Assembly: GCA_950097015.1 (NCBI GenBank)
Contig: CATNEN010000001.1
Coordinates: 12,608,001-12,672,000, forward strand
Origin: Macrostomum hystrix
Taxonomy: Eukaryota > Platyhelminthes > Macrostomidae
Reading direction: 5' to 3'
Length of the DNA: 64,000 bases
The notes under the pieces were generated by a model. That model was not told where the DNA came from. It did no database searches and saw only the letters and a program-made list of their open reading frames with translations. Below, one piece after another: positions 44,293-57,600 of this stretch. The position numbers and the translations under genes are program-made. Position 1 is the stretch's first letter. Each line of letters opens with the position of its first letter.

Positions 44293-44694
44293 CAGGGGTC
44301 GGCAAACTCCGGCCCGCGGGCCAGATGCGGCCCTCGAAGCTCCCAAATCTGGCCCGTTGCCCCTTCTGACATCTACAGTGTCCTGTTTAATGTCTCCCGT
44401 GTCTAATCTCTCCTGTGTCTCATCGCTCTCGTGTCTAATCTCTCCTGTGTCTCATCGCTCTCGTGTCTTATCTCTCCCGTGTCGAATCTCTCCTGTGTCT
44501 AATCTCTCCCCTGTCTTATCTCTCCCGTGTCTAATCTCTCCCCTGTCTAATCTCTCCCTGTCTTATCTCTACCGTGTCTAATCTCTCCCGTGTCTCATCT
44601 CTCCCCTATCTCATATTTATACAGTCAATGCGGCCCGCTGTCGTCTTTTAGGTTCTTTCTTTGGCCCGCCAGCAAATAAGTTTGCCTATTCCTG
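44293..44694 (-). mobile_element. hAT-like MITE with internal minisatellite (copy 3)
   Basis: The left end is CAGGGGTCGGCAAACTCCGG and the right end, read inward, is CAGGAATAGGCAAACT. An exact 8-bp target duplication CTGTATAC is at 44285-44292 and 44695-44702. It is inverted relative to copy 1: the unique flank with TATTTATACAGTCAATGCGG matches the left flank of copy 1. The interior is only about 13 copies of TCTCTCCCGTGTCTAA-type units. Confidence 0.93.
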
Positions 44695-44984
44695 CTGTAT
44701 ACCATAGGGTGAAAAACAAAGCTAATTAAATGTGTAGGAAATGGTTAATTTACAAACGTGTGCTTCTAGCTTAATCTTGGCTTTATAAGGAACTTGTCTA
44801 ATTAAAAAGTAAAATGCAACAGTCGGACAATTTCTCACTAGGAGCAAAATATCAGGCATGTAAAAGATTATGTAGCAATTTTATTTTCAAAAAAGTTCTA
44901 TTTACCAAAAACGAGTTTTAAAAAATCCGAATATTAGTAACAGCATTAAAAAAGCAGTGCCAACTTTGTTTGGTTAAATTATAA

Positions 44985-45990
44985 CATTTCTGGGGAAGCG
45001 GCTGTTTCCAAGAAATAGGATGTTTTTAGAGAGTGGCTGTTTCTAGGAAATCGTCAATATGGGAGAGTGGCTGTTTCTAAGAAATCGTCTATATGGAGAG
45101 CGGCTGTTTCTAAGAAATCGTCTATATAGAAGAGTGGCTGTTTCTAAGAAATCGTCTATATGGGAGAGTGGCTGTTTCTAAGAAATCGTCTATATGGGAG
45201 AGTGGCTGTTTCTAGGAAATCGTCAATATGGGAGAGTGGCTGTTTCTAAGAAATCGTCTATATGGGAGAGCGGCTGTTTCTAAGAAATCGTCTATATGGG
45301 AGAGTGGCTGTTTCTAAGAAATCGTCTATATGGGAGAGTGGCTGTTTCTAAGAAATCGTCAATATGGGAGAGTGGCTGTTTCTAAGAAATCGTCTATATG
45401 GGAGAGTGGTTGTTTCTAAGAAATCGTCTATATGGGAGAGTGGCTGTTTCTAAGAAATCGTCTATATGGGAGAGTGGCTGTTTCTAAGAAATCGTCTATA
45501 TAGGGGAGTGGCTGTTTCTAAGAAATCGTCTATATGGGAGAGCGGCTGTTTCTAAGAAATCGTCAATCTGGGAGAGTGGCTGTTTCTAAGAAATCGTCTA
45601 TATGGGAGAGTGGCTGTTTCTAAGAAATCGTCTATATGGGATAGTGTCTATTTCTAGGAAATCTTCTATCTGGAAGAAAGGCTGTTTTTAAGAAATCGTC
45701 TATATGGGAGAGTGGCTGTTTCTAGGAAAACGTCTATATGGGATAGTGGCTGTTTCTAGGAAATCGTCAATCTGGGAGAGTGGCTGTTTCTAGTAAACTG
45801 TAGACCTTGCAGAGTGGCTGTTTCTAGGAAAGCAGAAATCTTGGAGAGTGGTTTTTCAAGGAAACTGGGGATCTGGGTTAGAAGTTTCTTAGAAAGAACT
45901 GGGGATCTGGGAGATAGTTAGTTTCTAGGAAACTGGGAACCTAGAAGAGTCGCTGTTTCTAGGAAAAAGCAAATCTTGGAGAGCTGCTGC
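44985..45990. repeat. 34-bp minisatellite, about 28 copies
   Basis: The unit core is GTGGCTGTTTCTAAGAAATC followed by GTCTATATGGGAGA. Copies degenerate toward the right end, where GGATCTGGGA-type sequence appears. Confidence 0.95.
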
Positions 45991-46175
45991 TTCTAGAATC
46001 AATGTAAAGAAGTGTCAGTTTATACGAGTAGAAAAACTTAGTATTTTATCGAACGATAACAAAAACTAGAGGGTATAGAAGTCTTCACACAAAACCCAAC
46101 TAAGACTCAATTCGGACAGCAGTCACTTTGATAATCTAAATGCGCCAAATCTATTACTGATTTAATTAAAAAATT

Positions 46176-49100
46176 TCAATCTTTTACAGGCTGAACCTTG
46201 GTCTTCTTTTTCTTGCCGGTGCTGCTGCTAGAAGACGCGGAGGCGGTTGGCTCGTCAACGCTACGCTTAGCGGCCGATTCAACGCCGAGCTGTTGAAGCA
46301 CGCGAACTCGGACGTCATCTCTCAGCAGGGTGGCTTCGTCGGCAGTGTAACGACTATTTTGCCATTCCAGTCGCAATAGATCCAGAATCTTACCCAATAT
46401 GGGACCCTTGCCAGCGATTGACAATCTCCAATTAGATAGGACATTGTGACCGTTGACTGGGAATTTAGGAGGCCACCATTGATTGATAGTCGATAGATAA
46501 GCGTCCGATTGGCCAGTGTAGAGTAGCAGTTGAATTATGCGATGCTTGGTGCGCGGGTCCTTGCCTGAGGTGAGGGCGGCAAGATCCTACAAGTTTGAGA
46601 AGCTGTTGAATTATGCGATGCTTGGTGCATGGTCTTCCCCAGCGGGAAAATAGCCAGGTTTTTTTACTGTTAAATACACTGAATAAACTGACTTCAAACA
46701 CACATTAAACAGATCTAAACACGGACTAAACAGTATTTAAACAGGCATTAAACAGTATTTAAACACACACATTAAACTGTCTTTAAACACACACATTAAA
46801 CTGTATTTAAACACACACATTAAACTGTCTTTAAACACACACATTAAACAGTATTTAAACACACACATTAAACTGTCTTTAAACACACACATTAAACTGT
46901 ATTTAAACACACACATTAAACTGTATTTAAACACACATTAAACAGTATTTAAACACACATTAAACAGTATTTAAACACACACATTAAACTGTATTTAAAC
47001 ACACACATTAAACTGTATTTAAACACACACATTAAACTGTCTTTAAACACACATTAAACAGTACTTAAACACACACATTAAACAGTATTTAAACACACAC
47101 ATTAAACTGTCTTTAAACACACATTAAATAGTACTTAAACACACACATTAAACAGTATTTAAACACACACATTAAACAGTATTTAAACACACACATTAAA
47201 CTGTATTTAAACACACACATTAAACATAATTTTAACCCACAGATTAAACTGCCTTTAAACCAACATATTAATCAGTCCTGAAACACACGTCCTAAAGAAT
47301 ATCCGAACTAAAAAATCAAACCCGATTTACCTGTAAAAAATTTCGCTTCTCGTCAAAATCAGCGCCTCGTTCTACTAGTAAGGCAACACTCTCTCGATGC
47401 TGCATAATAAATCTCAGGCAGCCTAATTCTTCGTTGGACAGACGCAATCTAGCGTGTACAGTATCCGCTTCAGCTTCTGTACGCAGCAAGGCTGCTAAAA
47501 GTGCAGCCGGTACTAATCGGTTCTCCGTCGAAGCATCATTATTAACGGACGATTGTCGTTTGAGTACACTGCTCAACTCGTCAATGTCAGGCTCAGCTGG
47601 TAGACCAATTTGACTTGTGACTCCGCAGATGGACATTGCGGCTAAGAGATCGTCTGGTCGTTGGCCGGCTAAGATCTGTTTGACTTCCACCCAGATTCTT
47701 TCGCCAGCAATGCTAGCCAGTCCATTGGCGTTGTCTGTCACAGCCCGCAGTGTTTCGGCATTCTCTTCTCTAGTAGATAGCAGCGGACTGGTTGCTATGC
47801 GACCGTGGAAACGAAAGTAGCGAAGAATTCTTAGATAATCTTCTCGAATCCGATCGCCGGGATCGCCAACAAAGCGAACTCGCCTGGCTGCCAAGTCGAT
47901 GCGACCGTCGAAATAGTCGTACAGTTTGCCATCTAGATCTAGGAACATTGCGTTGATGGTCAGGTCGCGTCTAGAAGCGTCTAGCGACCAATCTCTAGTG
48001 AACTCAACTTTGGCGTGGCGACCGTCTGTTTCGCGATCGATTCGAAGAGTTGTGATCTGAGGTGGGAATAGTTTGAGTTGAGTAGGGTTTCTCATGGGTT
48101 TTGACAGCTGAGTGGGGTTTCTCATGGGTTTTGACAGCTGAGTGGGGTTTCTCATGGGTTTTGACAGCTGAGTAGGGTTTCTCATGGGTTTTGACAGCTG
48201 AGTGGGGTTTCTCATGGCTTTTGACAGCTGAGTAGGGTTTCTCATGGCTTTTGACAGCTGAGTAGGGTTTCTCATGGCTTTTGACAGCTGAGTGGGGTTT
48301 CTCATGGGTTTTGACAGCTGAGTGGGGTTTCTCATGGGTTTTGACAGCTGAGTGGGGTTTCTCATGGCTTTTGACAGCTGAGTAGGGTTTCTCATGGCTT
48401 TTGACAGCTGAGTAGGGTTTCTCATGGCTTTTGAAAGCTGAGTAGGGTTTCTCATGGGTTTTGAGAGCTGAGTAGGGTTTCTCATGGCTTTTGACAGCTG
48501 AGTAGGGTTTCTCATGGCTTTTGACAGCTGAGTGGGGTTTCTCATGGCTTTTGACAGCTGAGTAGGGTTTCTCATGGGTTTTGACAGCTGAGTGGGGTTT
48601 CTCATGGGTTTTGACAGCTGAGTAGGGTTTCTCATGGGTTTTGACAGCTGAGTGGGGTTTCTCATGGGTTTTAAGAGCTGATAAGGGTTTCACATGGGTT
48701 TTGAAAGCTGAGTAGGGTTTATCATGGGTTTTGACAGCTGAGTAGGGTTTATCATGGGTTTTCACAGCTGAGTAGGGTTTCTCATGGGTTTTGAAAGCTG
48801 AGTAGGGTTTCTCATGGGTTTTGACAGCTCAGTAGGGTTTCTCATGGGTTTTGACAGCTGAGTAGGGTTTCTCATGGGTTTTGACAGCTGAGTAGGGTTT
48901 ATCATGGGTTTTGACAGCTGAGTAGGGTTTATCATGGGTTTTCACAGCTGAGTAGGGTTTCTCATGGGTTTTGAAAGCTGAGTAGGGTTTATCATGGGTT
49001 TTGACAGCTGAGTAGGGTTTCCATTTATTTTATGTGAGTTAAGGTGAACTGCCACTAAATCGTATTGTCAGTAAAAGCTGAGACAATTTAATCGCTCACC

Positions 49101-49507
49101 TCGAAATTCTCAGCATCGCCAATTCTCGCAGTCACAGTACCGTGCGCCAACCCATTGGTATTGATCATTCGTACTCGCTCGGCATTGAACATGGCCACCA
49201 TCTCATCCGGAGTGGCTGTAGTAGCAAAGTCCAAATCGTGCGGCTTCTTCAGCATCAGCAGGTCTCTGACAGCTCCACCGGCCAGTCGCAGTTCGTAGCC
49301 ATGCGATGAGAAAATCTTTGACAATTGAACCAGATGCGGACTGAATAGAGACTGGAACTGGCGCTTAACAATATCGTCGCTAACTTCGCCGCTGCGCGCG
49401 AAGGCGGCGGTCGCTCCGGTCGCAGCTTCGTCCAGTTGCATCACAACCAATCTGGGTACAATTAGGGGGCGTTTGGCTAGTCCGCTAAATAGTCGACGAA
49501 TCAGCAT
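46176..49507 (-). CDS. TRNT1: CCA tRNA nucleotidyltransferase 1
   Basis: Exons 49507-49100, 48056-47331 and 46586-46176 (408+726+411 bp) give 514 aa; both introns are phase 0 with GT-AG ends. The enzyme adds CCA to tRNA 3' ends in mitochondria and nucleus/cytosol. Landmarks: a basic N-terminus (MLIRRLFSGLAKRP) that fits a mitochondrial presequence; the class II nucleotidyltransferase signature LAGGAVRDLL at 75-84 with metal-binding Asp91 and Asp93 in HDLDFATTATP; HGTVTARI; TTLRIDRETDGRHAKVEF; SRRDLTINAMFLDLDG; and EDYLRILRYFRFHGR. It is about 80 aa longer than human, from an N-terminal extension and a Lys/Ser-rich C-terminal tail (TGKKKKTKVQP). Each intron is largely a different minisatellite. 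The region between exon 2 and 3 is supported by family alignment (PKFPVNGHNV). Confidence 0.96.
46680..47290. repeat. 22-bp minisatellite in TRNT1 intron 2
   Basis: About 27 copies of ACACATTAAACTGTATTTAA with length variants (19-22 bp) differing by AC repeats. They fill most of the 744-bp intron 46587-47330. Confidence 0.96.
48067..49022. repeat. 30-bp minisatellite in TRNT1 intron 1
   Basis: About 32 nearly phase-perfect copies of TTTCTCATGGGTTTTGACAG followed by CTGAGTAGGG. On the minus strand it reads as an open decapeptide repeat (MRNPTQLSKP) in frame with exon 2. Confidence 0.97.
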
Positions 49508-49596
49508 GAGCCTAATGTGTCACTTTAGCAGGGCCAGATAAGCGTGCCTGAAATAGTGCAGTTTTGAATGATCCAATTGGGACAGAAACGCATGGA

Positions 49597-49688
49597 CAGC
49601 TGCACAGTCCATGGACTGGATTGAGGCCCCAACGCCTACAAAAACTTTCTACCCCAGCTGATGCCCACACTTTTCAGCTGGGTGAAAT
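49597..49688 (-). mobile_element. SINE family B fragment
   Basis: In reverse orientation: CACAGTCCATGGACTGGATT, then CAGCTGATGCCCACACTTTT and CAGCTGGGTGAA. Only the body is kept; it directly borders the next array. Confidence 0.65.
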
Positions 49689-49692
49689 AAAT

Positions 49693-52460
49693 CAAAATGA
49701 GGATCTGGGGATATTTCATCGGATAATCAAGCTGAGGATCTGGGGATATTTCATTGGATAATCAAGCTGAGGATCTGGGGATATTTTGTAGGACGATCAA
49801 CCTGAGGATCTGGGGATATTTTGTAGGTCAATCAAGCTGAGGATCTGGGGATATTTCATTGGATAATCAAGCTGAGGATCTGGGGATATTTTGTAGGTCA
49901 ATCAAGCTGAGGATCTGGGGATATTTCATTGGATAATCAAGCTGAGGATCTGGGGATATTTTGTAAGACAATCAACCTGAGGATCTGGGGATATTTCATC
50001 GGATAATCAACCTGAGGATCTGGGGATATTTCATCGGATAATCAACTTGAGGATCTGGGGATATTTTGTAGGTCAATCAACTTGAGGATCTGGGGGTATT
50101 TTGTAGGACAATCAACCTGAGGATCTGCGAATATTTCATCGGATAATCAACCTGAGGATCTGCGAATATTTCATCGGACAATCAACCTGAGGATCTGCGA
50201 ATATTTCATCGGACAATCAACCTGAGGATCTGCGAATATTTCATCGGACAATCAACCTGAGGATCTGCGAATATTTCATCGGATAATCAACCTGAGGATC
50301 TGGGGATATTTCATCGGATAATCAACTTGAGGATCTGGGGATATTTCATCGGACAATCAACCTGAGGATCTGGGGATATTTTGTAGGACAATCAACCTGA
50401 GGATCTGGGGATATTTCATCGGATAATCAACCTAAGGATCTGGGGATATTTCATCGGACAATCAACCTGAGGATCTGGGGATATTTCATCGGATAATAAA
50501 CCTAAGGATCTGGGGATATTTCATCGGACAATCAACCTGAGGATCTGGGGATACTTCATCGGATAATCAACCTGAGGATCTGGGGATATTTTGTAGGACA
50601 ATCAACCTGAGGATCTGGGGATACTTCATCGGATAATCAACCTGAGGATCTGGGGATATTTCATCGGATAATCAACCTAAGGATCTGGGGATATTTCATC
50701 GGACAATCAACCTGAGGATCTGGGGATATTTCATCGGATAATCAACCTGAGGATCTGGGGATATTTTGTAGGACAATCAACCTGAGGATCTGGGGATATT
50801 TGATCGGATAATCAACCTAAGGATCTGGGGATATTTCATCGGACAATCAACCTGAGGATCTGGGGATATTTTGTAGGACAATCAACCTGAGGATCTGGGG
50901 ATATTTCATCGGATAATCAACCTAAGGATCTGGGGATATTTCATCGGACAATCAACCTGAGGATCTGGGGATACTTCATCGGATAATCAACCTGAGGATC
51001 TGGGGATATTTTGTAGGACAATCAACCTGAGGATCTGGGGATACTTCATCGGATAATCAACCTGAGGATCTGGGGATATTTCATCGGATAATCAACCTAA
51101 GGATCTGGGGATATTTCATCGGACAATCAACCTGAGGATCTGGGGATACTTCATCGGATAATCAACCTGAGGATCTGGGGATATTTTGTAGGACAATCAA
51201 CCTGAGGATCTGGGGATACTTCATCGGATAATCAACCTAAGGATCTGGGGATATTTCATCGGATAATCAACCTAAGGATCTGGGGATATTTCATCGGACA
51301 ATCAACCTAAGGATCTGGGGATATTTCATCGGATAATCAACCTAAGGATCTGGGGATATTTCATCGGACAATCAACCTGAGGATCTGGGGATATTTCATC
51401 GGACAATCAACCTAAGGATCTGGGGATATTTCATCGGATAATCAACCTAAGGATCTGGGGATATTTCATCGGATAATCAACTTGAGGATCTGGGGATATT
51501 TCATCGGACAATCAACATGAGGATCTGGGGATATTTTGTAGGACAATCAACCTGAGGATCTGGGGATATTTCATCGGATAATCAACCTAAGGATCTGGGG
51601 ATATTTCATCGGACAATCAACCTGAGGATCTGGGGATACTTCATCAGATAATCAACCTGATGATCTGGGGATATTTCATCGGACAATCAACCTGAGGATC
51701 TGGGGATACTTCATCGGATAATCAACCTGAGGATCTGGGGATATTTTGTAGGACAATCAACCTGAGGATCTGGGGATATTTTGTAGGACGATCAACCTGA
51801 GGATCTGGGGATATTTTGTAGGACAATCAACCTGAGGATCTGGGGTTATTTTGTAGGACGATCAACCTGAGGATCTGGGGATATTTTGTAGGACGATCAA
51901 CCTGAGGATCTGGGGATGTTTTGTAGGACGATCAACCTGAGGATCTGGGGATATTTTGTAGGACAATCAACCTGAGGATCTGGAGATATTTCATCGGATA
52001 ATCAACCTAAGGATCTGGGGATATTTCATCGGACAATCAACCTGAGGATCTGGGGATATTTCATCGGATAATCAACCTAAGGATCTGGGGATATTTCATC
52101 GGACAATCAACCTGAGGATCTGGGGATACTTCATCGGATAATCAACCTGAGGATCTGGGGATATTTTGTAGGACAATCAACCTGAGGATCTGGGGATACT
52201 TCATCGGATAATCAACCTGAGGATCTGGGGATATTTTGTAGGACGATCAACCTGAGGATCTGGGGATATTTTGTAGGACGATCAACCTGAGGATCTGGGG
52301 ATATTTTGTAGGATGATCAACCTGAGGATCTGGGGATATTTTGTAGGACGATCAACCTGAGGATCTGGGGATGTTTTGTAGGACGATCAACCTGAGGATC
52401 TGGGGATATTTTTTAGAACGATCAACCTGAGGATCTGGGGATATTTCATCGGATAATTTA
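49693..52460. repeat. 35-bp minisatellite, about 79 copies (largest array)
   Basis: The unit core is GAGGATCTGGGGATATTTCA followed by TCGGATAATCAACCT. Main variants exchange the middle (TTTTGTAGGACAATC) or start (CTAAGGATC). A 12-unit (420-bp) block recurs almost identically, at 50461-50720 and 50881-51140. Confidence 0.98.
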
Positions 52461-53189
52461 AAGATTCAACATTCGCATAAGGTATTAATTCATAGACACA
52501 GCGCAGACGACCCCATATTAAACTAGCGTTGACGTACCTTAAAGCATTCCATGCTTTAAAAGTACATCACTAATTAAAAATCTTCATCGTCTATTTTGTT
52601 AGTTTGACGGACCAGCTTTTTAAACAAAACTTCGACCAAGGTAAAATTTGCCAAAAAATCTGATCGTTAAAATTTGTAACCGATATGTTAATTATTTTTA
52701 ATTATTTACAGTTGGAAAAATCCAGCCTGCACTTTACAATGTCTAAAATGACAAGCAAAGAAGATGATGTCAAAACAAAAAACTGTAATGTAAAAAGTAA
52801 TTTATTTTTTAACTCTTGCAGTATGAAACGAAAATTATTATTATTTAACCGGAATAACAAATAAGATGAAGATTAAAACAAAATCTTGATGAAAAACTTG
52901 CTGAACATTATTTCAAGTGTTTGATTTCTTCATAGAGATTGTGTTTCAATCAAATTCTGAATAATTAAACATTTTGTTACCAGTCTAGAGACAAAAAACA
53001 ATGTAGACAATCTGAAAAAAATTGAATCAATATGCAAACAAAATATAACAAAAAGCATTAGGGCTAAGAAAGCAACTGCAAATATAAGCAATTAAAATAA
53101 TCAATGGACATCATTTTTGCCCATTTGAGAGCGAAAATTTAGGTTTATTAAAAACATAGTTTATGAAATTATTTTCCACACATAACCTA
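52461..53189. other. AT-rich intergenic sequence between TRNT1 and TBK1-like genes
   Basis: No gene was seen. Confidence 0.5.
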
Positions 53190-54290
53190 TAAATATGAGA
53201 AAGATGGGTCAGCTGACGTCCAATTTGAGAAAGATGGGTCAACTGAACTACCAGTTTAGAAAGATGGGTCAACTGACCCCCAGTTTGAGAAAGATGGGTC
53301 AACTGAACTACCAGTTTAGAAAGATGGGTCAACTGACCCCCAGTTTGAGAAAGATGGGTCAACTGAACTACCAGTTTAGAAAGATGGGTCAACTGACCCC
53401 CAGTTTGAGAAAGATGGGTCAACTGACCCCAGTTTAGAAAGATGGGTACACTGACCCCAGTTTGAGAAAGATGGGTCCACTGACCGCCAGTTTGAGAAAG
53501 ATAGGTCAACTGACCCCCAGTTTGAGAAAGATGGGTCCACTGACCCCCAGTTTGAGAAAGATGGGTCCACTGACCCCCAGTTTGAGAAAGATGGGTCAAC
53601 TGATCCCCAGTTTGAGAAAGATGGGTCAAATGACCCCCAGTTTAGAAAGATGGGTCAACTGATCCCCAGTTTGAGAAAGATGGGTCAGCTGATCCCCAGT
53701 TTGAGAAAGATGGGTCAACTGATCCCCAGTTTGAGAAAGATGGGTCAACTGACCCCCAGTTTGAGAAAGATGGGTCAACTGACCCCCAGTTTGAGAAAGA
53801 TGGGTCAGCTGACCTCCAGTTTGAGAAAGATGGGTCAACTGATCCCCAGTTTGAGAAAGATGGGTCAACTGATCCCCAGTTTGAGAAAGATGGGTCAACT
53901 GATCCCCAGTTTGAGAAAGATGGGTCAACTGATCCTCAGTTTGAGAAAGATGGGTCAACTGATCCCCAGTTTAGAAAGATGGGTCAACTGATCCCCAGTT
54001 TGAGAAAGATGGGTCAACTGATCCCCAGTTTGAGAAAGATGGGTCAACTGATCCCCAGTTTGAGAAAGATGGGTCAACTGATCCCCAGTTTGAGAAAGAT
54101 GGGTCAACTGATCCCCAGTTTGAGAAAGATGGGTCAATTGATCCCCAGTTTAGAAAGATGGGTCAACTGATCCCCAGTTTGAGAAAGATGGGTCAACTGA
54201 TCCCCAGTTTGAGAAAGATGGGTCAACTGATCCCCAGTTTGAGAAAGATGGGTCAATTGATCCCCAGTTTAGAAAGATGGGTCAGCTAGC
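53190..54290. repeat. 30-bp minisatellite, about 36 copies
   Basis: The unit core is AGTTTGAGAAAGATGGGTCA followed by ACTGATCCCC. In the left part 28-29-bp units (AGTTTAGAAAG) alternate with 30-bp units to give a 58-60-bp dimer; further right the short unit recurs every several copies. Confidence 0.96.
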
Positions 54291-54684
54291 TTTACAAAAT
54301 AAAAAACGGATAGTGATAACCATATGACATATGAAAAAGAAATGACATGGAGTGTTAAGATAATATTTACATACATTTTGGGGTTAGTAAGTAAGTCTAA
54401 ATTAATAACATTGTAGAAATAAAAAAAAATTACAAATTTTTTTTTAACAATTATAGATTTAGCAACAATCGGTGCTTTAGAGAGTGAATGTGACACAGAA
54501 ATCTAGTTGGTGTACTATACGACATATAAATTTGTATGACGAATACTAATAAAGTACACTAAACTAGAGACAATATTTACATCCCCATGAAACCCTATCC
54601 AAAAATAGAAAATAATTTTGGTCAGCTCTAAGAGTTGGTTTTTTCAGTTTTTAAAAAGAGAATCGAGTCTGTCCAAAAATAGTT
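54291..54684. other. Region downstream of the TBK1-like gene
   Basis: AT-rich; it likely includes the 3' UTR of the minus-strand TBK1-like gene. No other gene was seen. Confidence 0.45.
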
Positions 54685-57600
54685 TCAACCGGCGTTTGTA
54701 GAATTGTTAGTTGGTGGCGAGGTCGCATTGTTGGGCAAGCCGGTGTTTTTTAGGCCCAGCTCGTCAAGCCTAAAATTTCGATTCATAGAAATTGTTCCAT
54801 AATATTTTAATTTGAACAATAGGACACTGAAATTTGCAGTCAGGATCCTAGATGGCGTAGATATTTTAGGCGCAAATATGGAGGGTCGACCTCTTATATT
54901 GACCCCAAATATAAGGGGTCAACAGACCTTACTAGAAGGGGTCAATGGACCTTCCTAGAATGGGTCAACAGACCTTCCTAGAAGGGGTCAACAGACCTTC
55001 CTAGAATGGGTCAACAGACCTTACTAGAAGGGGTCAACAGACCTTCCTAGAAGGGGTCAACAGACCTTACTAGAAGGGGTCAACAGACCTTCCTAGAAGG
55101 GGTCAACAGACCTTCCTAGAAGGGGTCAACAGACCTTCCTAGAATGGGTCAACAGACCTTACTAGAAGGGGTCAACAGACCTTCCTAGAAGGGTTCAACA
55201 GACCTTCCTAGAAGGGGTCAACAGACCTTACTAGAAGGGGTCAACAGACCTCCTTAGAAGGGGTCAACAGACCTTCCAAGAAGGGGTCAACAGACCTTCC
55301 TAGAAGGGGTCAACAGACCTTACTAGAAGGGGTCAACAGACCTTCCTTGAAGGGGTCAACAGACCTTCCTAGAAGGGGTCAACATACCTTACTAGAAGGG
55401 GTCAACAGACCTTCCTAGAATGGGTCAACAGACCTTACTAGAAGGGGTCAACAGACCTTCCTAGAAGGGGTCAACAGACCTTACTAGAAGGGGTCAACAG
55501 ACCTTCCTAGAAGGGGTCAACAGACCTTACTAGAAGGGGTCAACAGACCTTACTAGAAGGGGTCAACAGACCTTCCTAGAAGGGGTCAACAGACCTTCCC
55601 AGAAGGGGTCAACAGACCTTCCTAGAAGGGGTCAACAGACCTTCCTAGAAGGGGTCAACAGACCTTCCTAGAATGGGTCAACAGACCTTACTAGAAGGGG
55701 TCAACAGACATTCCTAGAAGGGGTCAACGGAACTTCCAAAGGGGTCAACAGACCTTCCTAGAAGAGGTCAACAGACCTTCCAAAGGGGTCAACAGACCTT
55801 CCTAGAATGGGTCAACAGACCTTCCTAGAAGGGGTCAACAGACCTTCCTAGAAGGGGTCAACAGACCTTCCAAGAAGGGGTCAACAGACCTTCCTAGAAG
55901 GGGTCAACAGACCTTCCTAAAAGGGGTCAACAGACCTTCCAAGAAGGGGTCAACAGACCTTCCAAGAAGGGGTCAACAGACCTTCCTAGAAGGGGTCAAC
56001 AGACCTTCCTAGAAGGGGTCAAGAGACCTTCCTAGAAGGGGTCAACAGACCTTCCAAGAAGGGGTCAACAGACCTTCCTAGAAGGGGTCAACAGACCTTC
56101 CTAGAAGGGGTCAACAGACCTTCCTAGAAGGGGTCAACAGACCTTCCTAGAAGGGGTCAACAGACCTTCCTAGAAGGGGTCAACAGACCTTCCTAGAAGG
56201 GGTCAAGAGACCAGGGCTAACTTTTCAGGGGAAAAGTTAGCAATTTACAATTCGAACAACACCAACAGCAGCAACACAAGAGAACAAGGAATCGATCAAC
56301 TCACTCCTTGAGCAGTCGAGTATTTCGCATCAATTCGTCCTGAACTAGGTCGGTAGACTTGATAAGATCCTCGATTCTGGACAGATGAAAGCATGCGAGT
56401 TGGTCGAAAGTAGAGTAAGGTGTTTAAGGACTAAATAAATGCTCATGGCACATTGTATTGCGCTAGTCTTTATCAATACTTACGACTTGCTCAAAGCGCT
56501 GAGATCTGACGCTTTGCTAGCCTGATGGGCTCGGAAGAATGAAGTCAGGGCTTCGTTTATTCCGCGGAACACCTGAACAGGATTATGATATCATCAGTGG
56601 CTGTTAACATTCAGCTGAGCACTCTAACACAACATTGAGATTCTACAGCAATTACTCCATCTACAAATCTGCCAGCTGTCTACCTCACTCCATCTACCAA
56701 TCTGCCAGCTGTCTACCTCACTCCATCTACCAATCTGCCAGCTGTCTACCTCACTCCATCTATCAATCTGCCAGGTGTCTACCTCACTCCATCTATCAAT
56801 CTGTCAGGTATCAATCTCACTCCCAAATTAATCTATCGGCTGCCAATCTCACTCCCCAATTAAATTATCAGCTAGCAATCTCACTCCCTAGTCAATCAAT
56901 CTGCTGTCGATCTCACCCCCTAGTCAATCAATCTGCTGTCAATCTCACTCCCTTATCAATCTATCAGCTGTCAATCTCACTCCCTAATCAACTTATCAGC
57001 TGTCAATCTCACTCCCTAGTCAATCAATCTGCTGTCGATCTCAATCCCTAGTCAATCTATCAGATGTCAATCTCAATCCCTAGTCAATCAATCTGCTGTC
57101 AATCTCACTCCCTAGTTAATCTATCAGGTGTCAATCTCAATCCCTAGTCAATCTATCAGATGTCAATCTCAATCCCTAGTCAATCTATCAGATGTCAATC
57201 TCACTCCCTAGTCAATCTATCAGATGTCAATCTCACTTCCTAATCAATCTATCAGATGTCAATTTGGAACAAACCATATCGTGCAGCATGTCCAATTCGA
57301 CCTCCAAATTCTGTTTAGACAGAGCCTCTTCGAGTTGCTGCAATTTGTTAACCTCAGTCTGCACAATGGCCATCCATTCGGCCAAGCTGGTTAGTACTCT
57401 ACCCAGAGTTTCAATGCAGCAGGTGAGGGTGTTACTCTGGCACTCATCTAGACAGCGATTTAGTAGGCTGCGATCCGATGGAAAGCTTTTGCGCATCAGA
57501 TCAGTCAGCCCTTGAGCGTCCTTGGACCTAAAATAAAAAAAACGAAAAAGATCGCAGAGTTCTACTATCAGTAGGCGTGTTTGAAAAATAGAGAAAACCA

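Noticed and set aside
47316-48665. A 449-codon ORF as one protein
   Set aside because: Only the part from 48056 down to 47331 aligns to TRNT1; the rest is intronic minisatellite.
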